Source of the DNA: Streptomyces malaysiensis subsp. samsunensis
GTDB lineage: Bacteria > Actinomycetota > Actinomycetes > Streptomycetales > Streptomycetaceae
DNA length: 34,101 nucleotides
Assembly (NCBI RefSeq): GCF_024519315.1
Contig: NZ_JANIIC010000087.1
Coordinates: 1-34,101 of the forward strand
Direction: 5' to 3'
Part shown: one piece after another, positions 31,152 to 34,101 of the stretch
Layout of the letters: each line of letters starts with the position of its first letter
Numbering within the stretch: the stretch's first letter is position 1
Notes under the pieces: generated by a model
The model's database searches: none
What the model was told of the DNA's origin: nothing
What the model saw: the letters and a program-made list of their open reading frames with translations, nothing else
Program-made: the position numbers and the translations under genes

Positions 31152-33923
31152 GTGCGATACCGGGTCCTGGGGGCGCTTGAGCTGCGCGACGGCGAGGGGT
31201 GGGCTTCCCTCGGGCCGGCCAAGTGGCGCACGCTGCTCGCCGTGCTGCTGTGCCACGCCAACCAGACCGTCTCCACCGAGCGGCTCCTGGACGAGCTCTG
31301 GGGCGAGGGCCGGGCGCCCCAGAGCGCCACCAAACTGCTCCAGACCTATGTCTCCCGGCTCCGCCAGACCATGGGCGACGAGGCCGGGCAGACCCTGATC
31401 ACCGAGAAGCAGGGCTACAAGGCACAGGGCTACCGGCTGGCGGTGGAGGCCGCCGAGTTCGACGCCCACCGGTTCGAGCAGCTGGTCGAGGAGGGGCGGC
31501 GGTGCCTGGACCGGGAGGCGCCCGAGACCGCCGCGGAGCGGCTGCGCGAGGCGCTGGCGATGTGGCGCGGCACCCCGTTCGCCGATGTGCCCCCGACCCC
31601 GGCGGTGGCGGCGGAGGCCAGCCGTCTCGAGGAGTGCCGGCTCCAGGCCGTGGACGCCCGGATCGACGCGGATCTGCGGTGCGGGCGGCATACGGCCGTC
31701 CTGCGCGAGCTGGAGGCGCTGACCGTCGAGCATCCGTTCCGTGAGGAGCTGCGCGGCCGGCTGATGCTGGCCCTGTACCGGTCCGGCCGGCAGGCCGACG
31801 CCCTGGCCGTCTACCGCGATCTGCACCGGCTGCTGAACGAGGAGCTCGGGGTCGAGCCGACCCCGCCGCTGCGCGGACTGCACGAGCGGATCCTGAACGC
31901 CGACGCCTCCCTGATGGCCCCGGCCGCCCCGGAGGCGGACCGGCCCTCCCCCGCTCCCCGCAAGGCCCCCCGTGGGCCCCGCCAACTGCCGCCCGCCAGC
32001 CCCGCGTTCACCGGCCGCCACGGCGAGGTCGCGGTGATCCAGGCGCTGATGGACGCGGCCGGGGACCCGGCTACGGACGAGGGCGGACGGTCCGTGGTGC
32101 TCGCGGCCATCGACGGCACCGGCGGGGTCGGCAAGTCGACCCTGGCCATCCATGTGGCCCACCAGCTCGCCGACCGCTTCCCCGACGGCCAGCTCTATGT
32201 GGATCTGTACGGGGCGACCGCCGGGCAGTCGGCCCTCGACCCCGGCGAGGTGCTCGGCCGCTTCCTGCGCGCGCTCGGTGTGGACGGCTCGAACGTGCCG
32301 GCCGACGCCGACGAGGCGTCCGCGCAGTTCCGTTCGCTGGCGGCGGGCCGGAGGCTGCTGGTGATCCTCGACAACGCCGCGAGCGTGGACCAGGTGCGGC
32401 CGCTGATCCCCGCCGGGCCGGGCTGTGCCGCGCTGGTCACCAGCCGGGAGATGCTGACCACCCTGGAGGGCGCCACCCATCTGCATCTGGATGTGCTCCC
32501 CCAGGACCAGGCGGTGGCACTTCTGGAGCGGGTCGTGGGCGGCGAGCGGGTGGGGGCCGAGCCGGCGGAGGCCGAGGAGATCACCCGGCTGTGCGGCGGG
32601 CTGCCGCTGGCGCTGCGGATCGCGGGCGCCCGGCTGGCCGCCCGCCCCGCCTGGCCGCTGCGCACCCTGGTGACCAAGCTGACCGACGCCCGGGGGCGGC
32701 TGGACGAGCTGCGCTTCGGCGATCTGGCCGTCCGGATCAGCTTCCAGGTGAGCTACGAGGCGTTCCGGCTCGGCCGGCGCTCCGACGACCTGGACGCGGT
32801 CCGCGCCTTCCGGCTGCTCAGCGTGGTGCACGGGCACGATATGAGCGTGCCGGTGGCGGCCGCGCTGCTGGACCTGCCCGCCGACCGCACCGAGAACGCG
32901 CTGGAGCGGCTGGTCGACGCCCAGCTCCTGGAGAGCCGGGACTCCGTCCGTTACCACATGCACGATCTGCTGCGGCTGTTCGCGTCGGAGCTGGCGGAGC
33001 AGGAGGAGCCGGAGGCGGAGCGCTCGGCGGCGCTGGAGCGGGCGCTGACCCGCTACGCGGCCACCGCCCAGCGGGCGGTCACCCTGCTCGACCCGCTCCG
33101 CCCCTGGCCCCGGCATCCCGTCGAGGGCCCGGCGGTCCCGCTGGACGGCCATGACGAGGCCGAACGCTGGCTGAAAGCCGAGCTCCCCAATCTGCTGGCC
33201 GCCGTGGCCCAGGCGGCCGAGCCCGCCCGGCCCGAGGCGATCGCACGGCTGGGGCTGCGGCTTGCGCGGGCGCTCCAGTGGTTCCTCTTCCCCCGGGCCC
33301 ACGCCCAGGACCTCTCGACCGTCAACGAGCTGGCCATCGAGACCGCCCGCCGCCTGGGCGACCGGGAGAGCGAGGCATGGGCGCTGGACGGCCTCTCCGC
33401 CGCGTACTGGCTGCTGCACAGCTATGACGAGGTGCGGGAGGCCCTGGAGTCGGCGCTGGAGATCTGGCGTGAACTGGGCCATCGGGAGGGCGAGTTGCGC
33501 TCCGCGTGCAATCTGGCGGACGCGCTGTGTGAACTGGGCCTGTTCGAGGAGGCCATCACGGTGCAGGAGCGGCAGCTGGCCCTCGCCCGTGCGGCCGGGG
33601 ATCTGTCGGCCGAGGTGATCGGCCTGGGCAACCTCGGCCGGGCCCATCGGGGCCTGGGCCGTCCCGAGGACGCCCTGACCTGTTTCAAGGAGAGCCTGGA
33701 GTACGCCCGCCGCACGGGCAACATCCACCTGGAGGGCTTCGCCCTCTACGAGATCGGGATCACCTACATGGAACAGGGCAGGTTCCCCGAGGGCCGGACC
33801 CATATGGACCAGGCGCTGCCCGTGTGGAAGCGTCCCGGTACCTACGAGAGCTGGCGCGGGCACACCTGGAGCGGACTCTTCCCCGCCTGTATGACCTTGC
33901 AGATCGGCCCCGGCCCGCACTGA
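31152..33923 (+). CDS. AfsR/SARP-family regulator with NB-ARC ATPase and TPR domains
   Basis: A 923-residue regulator. Residues 1-90 are the OmpR-like winged helix (RYRVLGALELRDG, LLDELWGEGRAPQSATKLLQTYVSRLRQTMG), 95-245 the BTAD, and about 285-600 the NB-ARC ATPase with P-loop GTGGVGKST (near 322-330) and LLVILDNAA. Residues about 700-900 form TPR-like helices. This is the AfsR architecture, which activates secondary-metabolite genes after ATP/phospho-signal sensing. Length is close to the usual 900-1000. The GTG at 31152 has GGAGGG six bases upstream. No biosynthetic cluster is in the window, so the target is outside or distant; the P450 and the PhzS-like pair are the only tailoring-type candidates here. 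Confidence 0.93.
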   Translation: MRYRVLGALELRDGEGWASLGPAKWRTLLAVLLCHANQTVSTERLLDELWGEGRAPQSATKLLQTYVSRLRQTMGDEAGQTLITEKQGYKAQGYRLAVEAAEFDAHRFEQLVEEGRRCLDREAPETAAERLREALAMWRGTPFADVPPTPAVAAEASRLEECRLQAVDARIDADLRCGRHTAVLRELEALTVEHPFREELRGRLMLALYRSGRQADALAVYRDLHRLLNEELGVEPTPPLRGLHERILNADASLMAPAAPEADRPSPAPRKAPRGPRQLPPASPAFTGRHGEVAVIQALMDAAGDPATDEGGRSVVLAAIDGTGGVGKSTLAIHVAHQLADRFPDGQLYVDLYGATAGQSALDPGEVLGRFLRALGVDGSNVPADADEASAQFRSLAAGRRLLVILDNAASVDQVRPLIPAGPGCAALVTSREMLTTLEGATHLHLDVLPQDQAVALLERVVGGERVGAEPAEAEEITRLCGGLPLALRIAGARLAARPAWPLRTLVTKLTDARGRLDELRFGDLAVRISFQVSYEAFRLGRRSDDLDAVRAFRLLSVVHGHDMSVPVAAALLDLPADRTENALERLVDAQLLESRDSVRYHMHDLLRLFASELAEQEEPEAERSAALERALTRYAATAQRAVTLLDPLRPWPRHPVEGPAVPLDGHDEAERWLKAELPNLLAAVAQAAEPARPEAIARLGLRLARALQWFLFPRAHAQDLSTVNELAIETARRLGDRESEAWALDGLSAAYWLLHSYDEVREALESALEIWRELGHREGELRSACNLADALCELGLFEEAITVQERQLALARAAGDLSAEVIGLGNLGRAHRGLGRPEDALTCFKESLEYARRTGNIHLEGFALYEIGITYMEQGRFPEGRTHMDQALPVWKRPGTYESWRGHTWSGLFPACMTLQIGPGPH

Positions 33924-33950
33924 GAGCGGGATCCGGGGAACGTCGGGCGG

Positions 33951-34080
33951 GGGGCGGGGTTTACGGCTCGCGGGGGGCGGGGTTCACGGCTCGCGGGGGG
34001 GGCGGGGTTCACAGCTCGCGGAGGAGCGGGGTTCACAGCTCGCGAGGGGCAGAGGTACGGCTTGTGGGGCGGCGGGGTTA
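33951..34080. repeat. Degenerate 23-25 bp tandem repeats at the window end
   Basis: Five to six decaying copies of a unit starting GGGGCGGGGTTCACGGCTCG begin at about 33951, 33974, 33999, 34023, 34046 and 34066. Copies 1-4 are similar and the last two are more worn. They begin about 28 bases after the SARP stop. No coding sequence is supported. The homopolymeric C run at the extreme end (34093-34101) may be an assembly or contig-edge artefact. Confidence 0.7.
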
Positions 34081-34101
34081 CCGCCTTCGGGGCCCCCCCC
34101 C

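Noticed and set aside
31005..33920. 971-codon minus-strand ORF opposite the SARP gene
   Set aside because: Low-complexity, Gln/Gly/Arg-rich translation with no domain; the plus strand has BTAD and P-loop motifs.
27083..33923. Possible secondary-metabolite cluster (PhzS-like, SnoaL, LysR, dioxygenase, SARP)
   Set aside because: Regulators and tailoring-type enzymes are present but there is no core synthase or resistance gene, so a cluster is not supported within the window.
33951..34080. CRISPR array
   Set aside because: The units are contiguous and degenerate with no unique spacers of uniform length, and no cas genes are present.

Overview
The window is very GC-rich (roughly 70 percent or more by eye) with strong third-position GC bias, GTG and TTG starts, GGAGG-type ribosome sites and many GC-rich hairpins without T-tracts. 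The gene families (AfsR-type SARP regulator, SpoIIE-type PP2C phosphatase, SigB/F-like sigma factor, MptB-like mannosyltransferase, twin-arginine phospholipase C, P450 with [3Fe-4S] ferredoxin) point to an actinomycete, most likely Streptomyces or a close relative. I see no tRNA, rRNA, insertion sequence, prophage or CRISPR array. It reads as chromosomal DNA with a regulatory and accessory character. Assignments rest on motif recognition only; no database search was made.

Layout. 55-7515: a FUSC-type membrane protein diverges from a ferredoxin / ferredoxin-reductase pair, which is followed at short spacing by two GT-C mannosyltransferase-like proteins and a flippase-like membrane protein, probably a lipoglycan or envelope glycan module. 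7527-10011: a CapA-type protein, a DksA/TraR-type zinc finger protein and a stress-type sigma factor. 10389-13500: a secreted phospholipase C convergent with an AraC-type regulator across a 14-bp-stem hairpin. 13664-15826: a TetR / ferredoxin / P450 unit; the reductase at 2528-3769 could serve this P450 too. 16046-19794: a GAF-SpoIIE-HATPase phosphatase and a two-gene ABC exporter. 20088-21452: a DinB-fold enzyme and an ArsR-SRPBCC fusion whose promoter looks leaderless with a palindrome between -35 and -10. 21570-25382: two pentapeptide-repeat proteins flank a tandem duplication of a small secreted protein and a DUF89/ARMT1-type phosphatase. 25461-26879: a PiT phosphate transporter and a small membrane protein. 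27083-29659: a PhzS-like flavin monooxygenase and a SnoaL-like protein divergent from a LysR regulator. 29732-30960: a leaderless 25-codon ORF ahead of a TauD/AtsK-type dioxygenase. 31152-33923: a large SARP/AfsR-type regulator followed by degenerate tandem repeats to the window end.

The most interesting points are the likely leaderless upstream peptide before the sulfonate/sulfate-ester dioxygenase, the ArsR-SRPBCC gene with its palindromic promoter and an internal SD plus ATG that could release the SRPBCC domain alone, the tandem small secreted proteins with copied leaders and terminators, and the cysteine-cluster/pentapeptide fusion. I did not find a complete biosynthetic cluster: there is no polyketide, peptide or terpene core enzyme.
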